Positions 18,301 through 27,700 of a stretch of DNA of 64,000 nucleotides are shown in pieces. The stretch comes from Psychromicrobium xiongbiense (GTDB lineage Bacteria; Actinomycetota; Actinomycetes; Actinomycetales; Micrococcaceae): the NCBI RefSeq assembly GCF_030271165.1, contig NZ_JASSZH010000024.1, positions 181,334 to 245,333 of the forward strand. The letters are read 5' to 3'. Both the position numbers and the translations under genes were made by a program. Each line of letters begins with the position of its first letter. Positions within the stretch are counted from its first letter, which is position 1. The notes below the pieces were generated by a model that worked only from the letters and a program-made list of their open reading frames with translations, searched no databases and was not told the origin of the DNA.

Positions 18301-19407
18301 ATGACTCAGTCACTCCCAGGCAGCCCGCTCGCCGAGCGAAAGCCCACGACTGCAACCATCGCCGACGTTGCCCGTGAGGCAGGGGTGTCGGTGGCCACCG
18401 TTTCCCGCACACTGAGCGCCAACTACCCCGTGGCCGGTGCCACCAGGCTCAAGGTGCTCGACGCCGTCGAGCGTCTGGGCTACATCGCGAATGCCCACGC
18501 CCGCGCCCTGGCGGGTGCCACCACCCGCACCGTCGGCATCGTGATCGCCGATGTCGCCGACCCCTTCTTCGCCTATGTGGCGCGTGGCGTGGAACGGCAG
18601 GCCAGCGCAGAAGGCCGGATGTGCCTGATCATGGCGACCCATGGGGACCGCGACCGTGAACTGGCCATTGTGGACCTGCTGCGCGAGCAGCGTGCCGATG
18701 CCGTCATCCTGGTCGGTGGAGCCTCCGACAATCCCGGCTACCGCAAGAAGATGGCAGCCCGGGCACGGGCACTGGCGGAGAGCGGCTCCGTCCTGGTGCT
18801 CTGCGGGAGGCCCTCGTTGGGGGATGACGTTCCCACCGTCTCCGTCACCTACGACAATTCCGGCGGAGCCTTCGCTCTGACCGATCATCTGATCTCCCAG
18901 GGGCACCGGCGCATCCTGTACCTGGGTGGCCCCACCGGGCTTTCCACCGCTGCAGCCCGCTTTGACGGCTTCCAGCGGGCTCTGGAGGCCCGGGGGGTGA
19001 CACTGGATCCAGCATTGGTGCACCAGGGCGAATTCGGCAGACCCTTCGGATACCGACGCATGAAAGAGGTCCTCGCTGCGCAGCTGGACTTCACGGCAGT
19101 ATTCGGGGCCAACGACCGCGTCGCCGTGGGCGCGCTGGATGCCATGACAGAGGCGGGACTGAGTGTTCCTGACGATATCTCGCTGGTCGGCTATGACAAT
19201 ATTCCGGTCTCCACCGAGGTGCGCCCGCGGCTCACCACGGTCAACGTCCCCCTGGAGGAGCTGGGCCGTGAAGCCGTCCGGGCAGCCCTGAACGCCAGCC
19301 GCGGTGAATCAGAACTGCGCGAATCAGGGATGGGCGGCACCGTTCTGGGCACCCATCTGATCCTCCGGGACTCTGTCCGGGCCATCGACTCGCGCGCTGA
19401 GTGGTGA
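18301..19407 (+). CDS. LacI-family transcriptional regulator
   Basis: 368 residues from ATG 18301; longer in-frame starts lie inside the dehydrogenase gene and are rejected. The HTH TIADVAREAGVSVATVSRTLS (residues 19-39) is followed by the hinge helix NAHARALAGATTRTVGIVIAD and a periplasmic-binding-type effector domain (DPFF, VTYDNSGGAFALTDHLI, GYDNIPVSTEVRPRLTTVNVP). It starts 7 nt after the dehydrogenase stop, so translation is coupled. Likely the local regulator of the divergent sugar operon through the two CG-centred operators upstream. The hairpin at its end begins inside the last codons. Confidence 0.93.
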   Translation: MTQSLPGSPLAERKPTTATIADVAREAGVSVATVSRTLSANYPVAGATRLKVLDAVERLGYIANAHARALAGATTRTVGIVIADVADPFFAYVARGVERQASAEGRMCLIMATHGDRDRELAIVDLLREQRADAVILVGGASDNPGYRKKMAARARALAESGSVLVLCGRPSLGDDVPTVSVTYDNSGGAFALTDHLISQGHRRILYLGGPTGLSTAAARFDGFQRALEARGVTLDPALVHQGEFGRPFGYRRMKEVLAAQLDFTAVFGANDRVAVGALDAMTEAGLSVPDDISLVGYDNIPVSTEVRPRLTTVNVPLEELGREAVRAALNASRGESELRESGMGGTVLGTHLILRDSVRAIDSRAEW

Positions 19408-19461
19408 CGTCACGCCCCTTGACGGCGGGTTGAGGGGCGTGACGTCACCACTCAGCGCGCG
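19391..19461. terminator. 29-bp-arm hairpin overlapping two convergent genes
   Basis: Arms 19391-19419 and 19433-19461 are perfect reverse complements over 29 bp, with a 13-nt loop. The left arm contains the last codons and stop of lacI (19405-19407); the right arm contains the stop and last codons of the amidotransferase gene (19452-19461). The arms include the sub-palindrome GTGACGTCAC. Probable bidirectional terminator. Confidence 0.85.
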
Positions 19462-20183
19462 TACCGGTTCACAAAATTGCGCAGAATGCCTTGCGGCGCT
19501 TCGACGTGGGAAGCCTGTGCTGCGGCACGGACCCGTTCGACATCCCCGGCCGGGAAATATCCGGCGTGCTGATAGGTGTCCACCCGGAGCAGTAACCCGG
19601 CCAGGTCCAGCTCGGGGTGAAACTGGGTGGCGTAGAGATTCTCCCGGAGCCGGAACATCTGCACCGGGCAACTCTGCGAGGAGGCGAGCAATGCCGCACC
19701 CGGAGGCAGCGCGGAACATGCCTCCTTATGACCCACAAAGGCCTCGAAGCGCTCCGGCAGGCCTCGCAACAGTGGGTCCAGGACGCCATCGGCCGTCAGC
19801 GTGACCTCGACGGCACTGATCGGCTCGCCGTACTGCCGGTCGATCGCGCCGCCCTGATGCCTGCCCAGCGTGCCCACACCGTAGCAGGCGCCCAGAAAAG
19901 GAAAATCGCACACGACGACGATGTCCAGCAGAGCGGCCAGCTCCGCCTCGACCCGCAGTTGGGTGGCGGATTTCAGAGCCGGGTCATCCGAGGCGTTGAA
20001 GGGGCTGCCTCCGAGGATGATCCCGGAGAAGTCCTCAAGGACGAGCTCCGGAAGCGGCTCCTGGTCGAGGCGATGCCAGCGAAATGCTGCATCGTCCAGG
20101 CCCGCGTAATGCGCGAAGGCGGCGGCTTCCGAATCGGCCACCTCGTGCTCGGCGCGAGTGGACAGGAACAGAAAAGGCTTCAC
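19452..20183 (-). CDS. Class I glutamine amidotransferase-like protein
   Basis: 243 residues from a GTG at 20183 that has AGGA about 8 nt upstream; the longer frame to 20276 runs into the divergent gene and lacks support. The glutamine amidotransferase (GATase1) triad is visible: nucleophile Cys in FLGACYGVG near residue 106, and His-Glu in TQFHPELDLAG near residue 190, plus the oxyanion segment GIILGGSPFNASD. It resembles the stand-alone GMP-synthase-like GATases. The ammonia acceptor is unknown. Convergent with lacI across the 29-bp hairpin. Confidence 0.85.
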   Translation of the reverse strand: MKPFLFLSTRAEHEVADSEAAAFAHYAGLDDAAFRWHRLDQEPLPELVLEDFSGIILGGSPFNASDDPALKSATQLRVEAELAALLDIVVVCDFPFLGACYGVGTLGRHQGGAIDRQYGEPISAVEVTLTADGVLDPLLRGLPERFEAFVGHKEACSALPPGAALLASSQSCPVQMFRLRENLYATQFHPELDLAGLLLRVDTYQHAGYFPAGDVERVRAAAQASHVEAPQGILRNFVNRYAR

Positions 20184-20281
20184 GAGGGGAATCCTACGCA
20201 TTCCCGCGCTGCCCGTCGCGACGAGGCGCCAGGTGTTAGGCTCCGATGAGGTGCGCCCACCCTCGAAGAAGACCAATCCGC

Positions 20282-21400
20282 ATGAAGAAGACGGGGATCA
20301 GTGTGAGCAGCAATTGGGAACGTCTGGATGATTCCCTGCGCCCCGCGGTGGCGGCCAGCGTGGCCGAGTACGAGCGGATCCGCCCTGCCCTGCGCGCCGT
20401 CACGGCGCAGGTGGAACACTCCATCCGGGAGTTGTTTGATGACGCAGAGGTAAGTCCCCTCTTCGTCTCCAGCCGCACCAAATCCGTGGAGTCCTTCCGG
20501 GAGAAGGCCTCCCGGACCCTGGTGGAGGGATCCGATGACGGTCAGGTCACCCTCCAGTTCCCGGAGCCGCTGCGTAACCTGACCGATCTGGTCGGCGTGC
20601 GGATCATCACCACGCTGCCCCGGGAGAACGCCCAGGTGGCGAATCTGATCAAACGTCAGCGAGCGATCTTCGACTGCCGTGGCGACCGGGAAAAGGACAT
20701 CGGCTCCATCGAGTCCGGTACCTACGGCTATTCCAGCAGGCATCTGATTCTGCGAACCATCCAGAATGAGACGGTCCGCGCGTTCCAGGAACTCGTCGAT
20801 CCGGAAGCCAAGGCCACCGGCAGCTTCTTCTTCGAATGCCAGATCCGCACCGTCTTTGCCCATGCCTGGAGCGAGATTGAGCACGATATCCGGTTCAAGG
20901 CCCAGGACCGGCGCGCCTGGAGCCCGTATTTTGACCGCCAGTTCATTGCCACAGCGGCCATGCTGGAATCGGTGGAGTCAACGTTTTCCGATCTGCATGA
21001 GCGCTATGAGACGGTGCGCAGCTTCTGGGATGAGGAGGGCGAGGGCTCGGCACCGCTGACGCCCGAGCGGATCAGTCAGATCTGGCGGACCCTGCTCCCC
21101 CACGTGGACCGCAAGCCCGATGACGACTGGGGCTGGGCCGCCACCCTGCTGGCCGCGCACGGCCTGAACCGGACCATCGACCTGGTGTCACTGCTGCGTT
21201 CGGAGACCATCTCCGCCGTTCGCGAGGCCCTCGACCACCGCTATTCGCCAGGACCGGACCGACTCCTCGATGACGTTCTGCTGTGGAATTACGGCCCGGA
21301 ACACATTGAGCTGACTGCTGCCGGCGACCAGGCCCGTCGCGATTCCCTCCAACGACGGTGGCGGCAGATTCTCAGCTACCGGAGCCGGATGGCGCAGTAA
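20282..21400 (+). CDS. RelA/SpoT-domain (p)ppGpp synthetase-like protein
   Basis: 372 residues from ATG 20282; a GTG at 20303 with GGGGA upstream is a good alternative. The synthetase domain (about residues 45-230) is well preserved: SSRTKSVESFREKA (ATP-binding Arg/Lys), NLTDLVGVRIITTLP (conserved Asp-Leu-x-Gly-x-Arg), GYSSRHLIL (pyrophosphate acceptor loop), and FFECQIRTVFAHAWSEIEHDIRF (catalytic Gln-Ile-Arg and Glu-x2-His). There is no HD hydrolase, TGS or ACT domain, so this is a single-domain synthetase, longer than classical small alarmone synthetases because of an extra C-terminal helical region of about 130 residues. It may make (p)ppGpp or a related alarmone. No toxin-antitoxin partner is evident next to it. 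Confidence 0.88.
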   Translation: MKKTGISVSSNWERLDDSLRPAVAASVAEYERIRPALRAVTAQVEHSIRELFDDAEVSPLFVSSRTKSVESFREKASRTLVEGSDDGQVTLQFPEPLRNLTDLVGVRIITTLPRENAQVANLIKRQRAIFDCRGDREKDIGSIESGTYGYSSRHLILRTIQNETVRAFQELVDPEAKATGSFFFECQIRTVFAHAWSEIEHDIRFKAQDRRAWSPYFDRQFIATAAMLESVESTFSDLHERYETVRSFWDEEGEGSAPLTPERISQIWRTLLPHVDRKPDDDWGWAATLLAAHGLNRTIDLVSLLRSETISAVREALDHRYSPGPDRLLDDVLLWNYGPEHIELTAAGDQARRDSLQRRWRQILSYRSRMAQ

Positions 21401-21587
21401 GGACTCCCCCGGCCGGAAACAGCCTGGAGCACTGCTGAGCCTCAGACCTCTCCCGGCGACCGGAGTCTGTACGTCAGCTGTGATTGCGTTACCCTTAACT
21501 GTCAATATGACGGAGTTTTACCATCAGGCGCCCCCAGCCCTAGCCAGATCCTCTTTCATCCCATCGACCTTCCCTGAGGAGACGTAC

Positions 21588-22091
21588 ATGTTTACTCTGA
21601 TCAGGACGCGGGCCGCACGCGGCACCGCCGTCGCAGCCGCCACACTGACCCTCGGCCTCGCCCTGAGCGGTTGTGGCCTGCTCAACGGCGGCGGCGCTGA
21701 CCGTGATCCGAGCGGCGCGGTGACCGCGGCTCAGACAGCCGACGTTTTCAGCGTCAAGGTCGGCGACTGCATGGATGACCCGGGCAGCGGCAACATCTCC
21801 AGCATTCCGGCCGTTCCCTGCGGCCAGCCGCATGATTTCGAGGCCTACGCCGAAACCTCGATGCCCTCCGGCGACTACCCCGGCCAGACCGCGATCAACG
21901 ACAAGTCCGATGAATTCTGCGCTGCGCAGTTCAAGACCTTCATCGGCATCGACCCTGAGTCCTCCACGCTGGGCTTCACCTCGCTGACCCCCACCTCGAG
22001 CAGCTGGAAGAGCGGCGATCGCCTGATCACGTGCCTGGTCGGCGAACAGGGCAAGAAGACCACCGGCTCGCTCAAGGGCACCGCCCGCTAA
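21588..22091 (+). CDS. Septum-formation-domain lipoprotein
   Basis: 167 residues from the ATG at 21588 with GAGGAG 7 nt upstream; the ORF to 21480 is rejected for lack of a ribosome site. A lipobox LALSGC near residue 27 predicts a membrane-anchored lipoprotein. The mature part has the 'VGDCmdd...vpCgqPHDfEaya' pattern of the septum-formation family (Septum_form), with paired Cys at VGDCMDD, VPCGQPHD, EFCAAQFK and ITCLVG that probably form two disulfides. Function in division is implied only by the family name. A GC-rich hairpin follows. Confidence 0.8.
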   Translation: MFTLIRTRAARGTAVAAATLTLGLALSGCGLLNGGGADRDPSGAVTAAQTADVFSVKVGDCMDDPGSGNISSIPAVPCGQPHDFEAYAETSMPSGDYPGQTAINDKSDEFCAAQFKTFIGIDPESSTLGFTSLTPTSSSWKSGDRLITCLVGEQGKKTTGSLKGTAR

Positions 22092-22114
22092 TCCCCAGAC
22101 TCGCAAGGTCATCC

Positions 22115-22138
22115 GGGGCCCCGCGCCGCCGGGGCCCC
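22115..22138. terminator. GC-rich hairpin after the lipoprotein gene
   Basis: GGGGCCCC (22115-22122) and GGGGCCCC (22131-22138) can pair across 8 nt, about 25 bp after the lipoprotein stop. Confidence 0.5.
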
Positions 22139-22302
22139 ACCCACTGCTCTCCAGCGCGTGTGGGTGATCGCGATGTGGGCCTGAGTCGTGCTTGCCTTGT
22201 GCCTGCTGGTAGCAGCCCTCGACGCCCGGTCTTGGGGTAGAGCCAAACTTGATGAGTGGTCTTGGCTGGTGACCCTAAGGTGTAGGCGGCCGAAAACGCC
22301 GC

Positions 22303-22333
22303 GGATGCGGGCGAGCAGTACTCACCCGCATCC
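22303..22333. terminator. Hairpin with T-run
   Basis: GGATGCGGG (22303-22311) and CCCGCATCC (22325-22333) form a perfect 9-bp stem with a 13-nt loop, followed on the plus strand by TTTCTCC. It lies just past the stop of the orphan minus-strand gene at 22370. No gene is seen between 22140 and 22300; the stretch otherwise appears featureless. Confidence 0.55.
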
Positions 22334-22369
22334 TTTCTCCGACATTCCTCTCATGAGCAAAGAGAAGAA

Positions 22370-22723
22370 TTAGCGCAGTTTCCGCGTACGGTTCGTGTCT
22401 CTTGATTGCCAATCCCTTGAAGAAAAGAATGCTTCCAACTGAGCCTTGGCGTCCTCGGCAAGCCGAGCATCCGTTTCTGTCAAGGCGAAGATTGGCAGGT
22501 AGCCCTTTTGCTGCGCCAGTTCGTTGGCGATAACCAGCGTTTCTTTGTCACCGTTCGTCAGTTGTTCGCCATTAAGGATCTTCTGGGCTGCATTTTCACC
22601 TGCAGACACCTGCAGGATGACCATCAGGTCGAAGTTTCTCAACTGACGGTCAGTCCAGATGCTCACCAACTGGTGAGGGCCGAAGCCGGGCCCGCCTGGT
22701 CGGTATTCTTTTTCAGGTTCCAT
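22370..22723 (-). CDS. Orphan cytosolic protein next to a secreted protein gene
   Basis: 117 residues from ATG 22723 (an adjacent TTG one codon upstream is possible), with AAGG about 9 nt upstream. No signal peptide or membrane segment; the chain is charged and helical, with NDFxL-like VSIWTDRQLRNFDLMVILQVS in the middle and a basic C-terminus (SRDTNRTRKLR). I do not recognise the family. It starts 9 nt after the stop of the secreted-protein gene at 22733, so the two form an operon. Base composition is visibly lower in GC than the neighbours, suggesting acquisition. Confidence 0.6.
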   Translation of the reverse strand: MEPEKEYRPGGPGFGPHQLVSIWTDRQLRNFDLMVILQVSAGENAAQKILNGEQLTNGDKETLVIANELAQQKGYLPIFALTETDARLAEDAKAQLEAFFSSRDWQSRDTNRTRKLR

Positions 22724-22732
22724 CAAACAACC

Positions 22733-23191
22733 TTATCGGTAGCATTCGGTGGTGTGGGACGCCACCACACTTCCGTCTTTGACGAGTGCCATCGTTGCGC
22801 TGTACCGACCGGACCCCGATAGCGATCCGTAGAATGTGGATGTCGACAAAAATCCCGTGCTGCTGGCGGCAAGGACTTGTCGGGGACTGGTGTCGAAAGT
22901 GCCACCGCCACCGGGGTACGAGGCGCTCCACCAAACCTCATAATAGGCGCCTCCTTGGAGATCCCAACCGGCGCCGCTGTAGGTGAACCAGTCTCCTGTG
23001 CAGCCGACATACACGTCCGCCTCAGCCCACCACCATCCATCTGGTGAATTGCTGCCAGCTGGTGTCGGTTGGGGCAGTGGGGTGGAAATGGTCGGGCTTG
23101 ATTGGGGTGTGGATGCCTGCGCCTGTGGGGCGACAAAGAACATCGCCAGCATCAGCGCTAAGACGATGGTGATTCCTCTTGCTATCTTCAC
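22733..23191 (-). CDS. Small secreted protein of unknown function
   Basis: 152 residues from GTG 23191 with AAGGA upstream. A classical signal peptide (MKIARG, hydrophobic core, cleavage after AQA near residue 27) is followed by a Pro/Ser/Thr linker (TPQSSPTISTPLPQPTPAGS) and a compact Trp- and Tyr-rich beta domain with two Cys (YVGCTGDW and the C-terminal TECYR), probably one disulfide. It resembles small secreted beta-sandwich proteins but no family is recognised. It shares only the MKIAR start and general layout with the secreted protein at 57003. Transcribed with the cytosolic orphan at 22370. Confidence 0.65.
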   Translation of the reverse strand: MKIARGITIVLALMLAMFFVAPQAQASTPQSSPTISTPLPQPTPAGSNSPDGWWWAEADVYVGCTGDWFTYSGAGWDLQGGAYYEVWWSASYPGGGGTFDTSPRQVLAASSTGFLSTSTFYGSLSGSGRYSATMALVKDGSVVASHTTECYR

Positions 23192-23579
23192 TTCCGGAGT
23201 CCTTCCTTGTGTCGATGGACATCGAACCCTATGGGTTCACTAGGAAGTGTTGCTTTCAAAACTGGTAATTTGCTGTTAATAGCATGGGTGTTAGCCAGTA
23301 AAATGTCTCATAAACATAAAGATTCTTGTCTCATTTGAGCCTCTCACACGTGCAGGATGCTCTGATCAACGGGCTTTGTGAACTCTAGACGCGTCAACGG
23401 CGGTTCAAGCTGAGTTGCATACGTCTCTAATTGGCTTGAGACTTCTTGAGCTGGCGACTTGGAAGAACGAGGCAGCTGATAATGGCTCGTCTCAGTGGAG
23501 GGTGTAAGTCGGGGCGCATGACGAGCCTGGGATGGAAGTTCTCATACTGATTATCCGACGGAAGACCCCGAGGTACTCC
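23192..23579. other. AT-richer intergenic stretch, no gene seen
   Basis: This stretch separates the secreted-protein gene from the decayed transposase. Its first 150 bp are notably AT-rich for this window (runs such as TTTCAAAACTGGTAATTTGC) and probably hold the promoter of the minus-strand pair. No coding frame with support was found in it, and no clear insertion-sequence end could be identified. Confidence 0.5.
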
Positions 23580-24616
23580 AGACTGCGTTCGCCGCCCCCT
23601 GTCTCACTACGTTCTGCCGTCTCGACGAGTTGGGCCTCGAAGTCGTCGGGCAACAAATTGAGCCCGGTCGCGCTGCGACCGAGTGCCGTGGAGAGGATTC
23701 CTTGATGCCGGAAGCGCGGTGCCGAGGGCCTGATGCGGGACATATCGGCGCGGCGGCTCGCGCATAAGCCGTGCGGCCAACGGCCCACTGCGGAGCTGGT
23801 CCCGGTGCGCCACTACCAGTGCGGGAAGTGCGGGAAGGTGTGCTGAGAAGACACCAGCAAGGCTGCGCCGCCGCGGGCGAAGATCTCCCTACGTGGTCTC
23901 GGAGGGCACTGACCGGGATCATTGTTGACCATCTGACCGTGTCCCGCGTCGCGGCCGGCCTCGGGCGGCTGGAACCCTGGCGGGACGGGATCGATGGCGT
24001 TATGGTGGACCGGTTCACCAGATTCAAGACCGCCTCCGAGGAAGAGCTCCGACGGCAACCGCGATGATCGACCTGTTCCATGTCGTCCGACCTGCCCGTG
24101 ACGCACTCGATGTCTGTCGGCAGCGCATTCAGCAGGATCTCCACAGTGGCCGCGGAATGAGGGGCGATGCGCTGTTCACGGCCCGCTGTACCGCGCACAC
24201 CGGCCATGCTTTGCTCACCAAGAAGCAGATGCCTCGGCTCGAGGCAGCGTTCGCCGATGACCGGCTCGTGCAGGTCGAGGCGGCCTGGGCGTCTACCAGC
24301 GCATCCTTGCAGCCTTCCGCGAACCCGGCAAGGGCAAGGATGCCATGCAAACAGTGATCAACTCCGCCACCGCCGGGGTCCCAGCTCGCTTGATCGAGCT
24401 GCACCGGCTCGGTAGGACGCGGAAACAACGCGCAACCGACATCCTCACCTTCTTCGACCGCCCCAGCACCAGCAACCGACCCATCGAGGCCGTCAACCGA
24501 CGCCTCGAACACCTCCGTAGCTCTCCCCCTGCTTCTGAGACCTCACGAACTACGTCGCCAGATCGCTGCTCGAAACCGACGGATTCAGATCCAACCTACA
24601 CTCGGGAATGCGATGA
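23580..24616 (+). pseudogene. Decayed ISL3-type transposase
   Basis: Fragments of one transposase run along the plus strand in changing frames. In order: FCRLDELGLEVVGQQIEPGR (from about 23612), a KPCGQRPTAELVPVRHYQCGKCGKVC segment with zinc-type Cys pairs that ends in an in-frame TGA near 23844, then LTGIIVDHLTVSRVAAGLG, EPWRDGIDGVMVDRFTRFKTA, MIDLFHVVRPARDALDVCRQR, QVEAAW, IELHRLGRTRKQRATDILTFFDRPSTSNRPIEAVN and ARSLLETDGFRSNLH, ending at TGA 24616. This is the ISL3 family order. Compared with what is known of the family, about 90 residues are missing after VSRVAAGLG. Not functional. Confidence 0.85.
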
Positions 24617-24787
24617 TCCGGTTTAAGCGGCCAGGAAACCTGGACAAAACCCAGCAGAATCCAGAAAAACTCAGCAGAGTTCCGCTGACACGCACCTGTG
24701 CGATACCTGTTGTTAATCTGTGCCTGATGGAATGGGGCATCCCGCGCCGCAGAAGACTGCGGAAAACCCCTCACGAATCGGAGAATC

Positions 24788-27700
24788 ATGAGTTCGACGC
24801 CCTGGCGCTTTGCGCTCGGTGCGGCCCTGGCGGCAAGTCTTGTCGCGGCTCCTCTGGCCAGCACCCCTTCCTTCGCTGCTGAGCATCCGCTCACAGCCCT
24901 CCCGGCGGCACCCGCCGGATCCACCCCCTCCCTGGTGATCAACGAGGCCTATCTGAACGGCGGCAGCACCGGCGCCACCTTCAAGAACAAGTTCGTGGAG
25001 CTCTACAACCCCACTGGGTCCGCCATCAGTATTGACGGCTGGTCGCTGCAGTACCGCAGCGCCACCGGCTCGGCAGCACCCACCGGCATCGCCCCGCTGA
25101 GCGGAACCGTCGCCGCCCACGGCTACTACCTGATCAAAGGCAACGCCAACGCCGCCAACGGCACGGACCTTCCCACGGCCGATGCCGATGCCAGCGGATT
25201 CAGCTTCGCTGCGGGAGGCGGCACCCTGGTGCTGGCAAGGAAGGCCACTGCCGTCAGCCCGCTGCCCACCGGCTCCGTGATCGGCAACCCGGACGTCGCC
25301 GATCTGCTTGGCTACGGCAGCTCCAACACCTTTGAGACGGCTGCGGCCCCGACGGGTAGCGTCAGCACCTCGCTCAACCGCACTGCCGGTGCCGATACCG
25401 ATAACAACGCCGCCGACTTCACTGCGGCCGCCCCCACCCCGCAGAGCAGCGCCGGATCGCTTCCTCCGGTAGATCCGCCGGTCGATCCCAGCGGCGTCAC
25501 CGCGATCAAGGACATCCAGGGCACCGGTGCGACCAGCCCGCTGGTCGGTGCCACGGTCACCACCCGGGGCATCGTGACCGCCAGCTATCCCACCGGCGGA
25601 TTCAACGGCTACTACCTCCAGACCCCGGGTACCGGCGGCGATATCGACTTCGCCACGCATACCGCCTCGGATGCCGTGTTCGTCTACTCCAAGGACACCG
25701 TCGGGCTGGTCAAACGCGGTGACTACGTCGAGGTGACCGGCACCGTGAGCGAATTCGGGACGGCCGGCGCCACCACCACCCAGCTCAACGTGGCGGCCGG
25801 GAAGCTGACTCAGCTCAGCGACGTCGTGCCCGCGGTGAAGCCCGCCGTGTCAGCGCTCCCGGCCACCGACGCCCAGCGCGAGACGCTCGAGGGAATGCTT
25901 TTCCACCCCAGCGGTGATTACACCGTGGCGGACAACTACTCGCTCAACACCTACGGTGAGCTGGGCCTCGCTGCCGGGACTTCCGTCCTTGTCCAGCCCA
26001 ATGCGCTCTACCCCTATGGTTCCGCCGAAAACCAGGCACTGACGGCATCGAACGCGGCCCGCGCGATCGGCCTGGACGATGGCGCCAGCACCAACTTCCT
26101 CAAGGACGCCAACACCGCGGCCCAGCCGCTGCCCTACCTGACCGCCACAGATCCGGTCCGGGTGGGGTCCGCCGTGACCTTCAGCTCTGACGTGATCTTC
26201 GATCAGCGCAATGGGGCCTACAAATTCCAGCCGCTGAGCCAGCTCACCCCGGACACTGCGGCCAGCGTGCAGCCAGCCAGATTCTCCGGCACACGCACCG
26301 CGACTCCGGCACCGGTCGGTGGCACGGCGAAGATCGCCTCCTTCAATGTGCAGAACTACTTCATCCACACCGGTGATCAGGATCCGAACTGCGTTCCCTA
26401 CACGGACCGGGACGGCAAGCCGATCACGGTTCAGAAGAACTGCAACCAGCGCGGTGCCTGGGATGCGGCGAACCTGCTGCGCCAGCAGAACAAGATCGTG
26501 GCCGGCATCAATGGACTGGGCACCGATATCGTCTCGCTGGAGGAGGTGGAGAACTCGGCGAAATTCGCCGATTCCGCCACCGACCGGGACAAGGCGCTGC
26601 GCACCCTCGTCGATGCGCTGAACGCAGCCGCCGGTGCGGGCACCTGGGCCTTCGTACCCAGCCCCGCGACCCGTCCGGCCATCGCCGATGAGGACGTCAT
26701 CCGCACCGCCTTCATCTACCGCCCGGCTGCGGTGCACCCGGTGGGTGATTCGGTGATCCTCGATGACGCCGCCTTCACCGGGGTGGCCCGCCAGCCGCTC
26801 GCTCAGGTCTTCGGCAAGAACGGCGCCGGGGAGGCTGCACAGTTCCTGGCCGTGGTGAACCACTTCAAGTCCAAGGGCTCCGCTCCCGCGAACGATCCGA
26901 GCGACATCGACCTCGGTCAGGGCAAGGGAAATAAGGCCCGCGTGGCCCAGGCGAAGGCACTACTGACCTTCACTGAGTCGTTGAAAACCTCCCGGAAGAC
27001 CAATCAGGTGGTGCTGCTGGGGGACTTCAACGCCTACAGCGCCGAAGATCCGATCACGCTGCTCACCGGCGCCGGGTATACGGATCTGGACCCGCAGACC
27101 GGCAAGCACTCCTATATGTACCAGGGCCGGGCCGGCTCGCTGGACCACGTCCTGGTCTCCAACTCGTTCAAGGCCTCGGTGACCGGAGCGGACATCTGGA
27201 ACATCAACTCGGTGGAGTCGGTGGCCCGGGATTACTCCCGCTGGAACTACAACGTCACCAACTTCTACGCAGCGGATCCCTATGCGGCCAGTGACCACGA
27301 TCCTGTGGTGGTCGGCCTGAATCTCGTCGATGCGCCCGTGATGACCAAGGAACTGAACTTCCTGAACATCAACGATTTCCACGGTCGGATCGACACCAAC
27401 ACGGTGAAGTTCGCCGGCACCATCGAGCAGCTGAAGGCGGCATCTCCCGCGGGCACCGCACTGCTGTCCGCCGGGGACAACGTCTCCGCCTCGCTCTACG
27501 CCTCCTCGGTGCAGAACGACCAGCCGACCATCGATGTGCTCAACGCGCTGGGCCTGCAGGCCTCCGCCGTGGGCAACCACGAGTTCGACAAGGGCTACAC
27601 CGATCTGGTGAACCGCATCTCGAATCAGCAGCACAACGCGGCCTGGGCCTACCTGGGCGCGAATGTCTACTTCAAAGGAACCCAGAACCCGGCACTGCCC

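Noticed and set aside
18091..19407. Longer LacI protein starting inside the dehydrogenase gene
   Set aside because: The added part is out-of-frame dehydrogenase sequence; the HTH begins properly after ATG 18301.
22188..22373. Small ORF between the lipoprotein and the orphan pair
   Set aside because: No ribosome site, composition-driven residues, and it runs through a hairpin.
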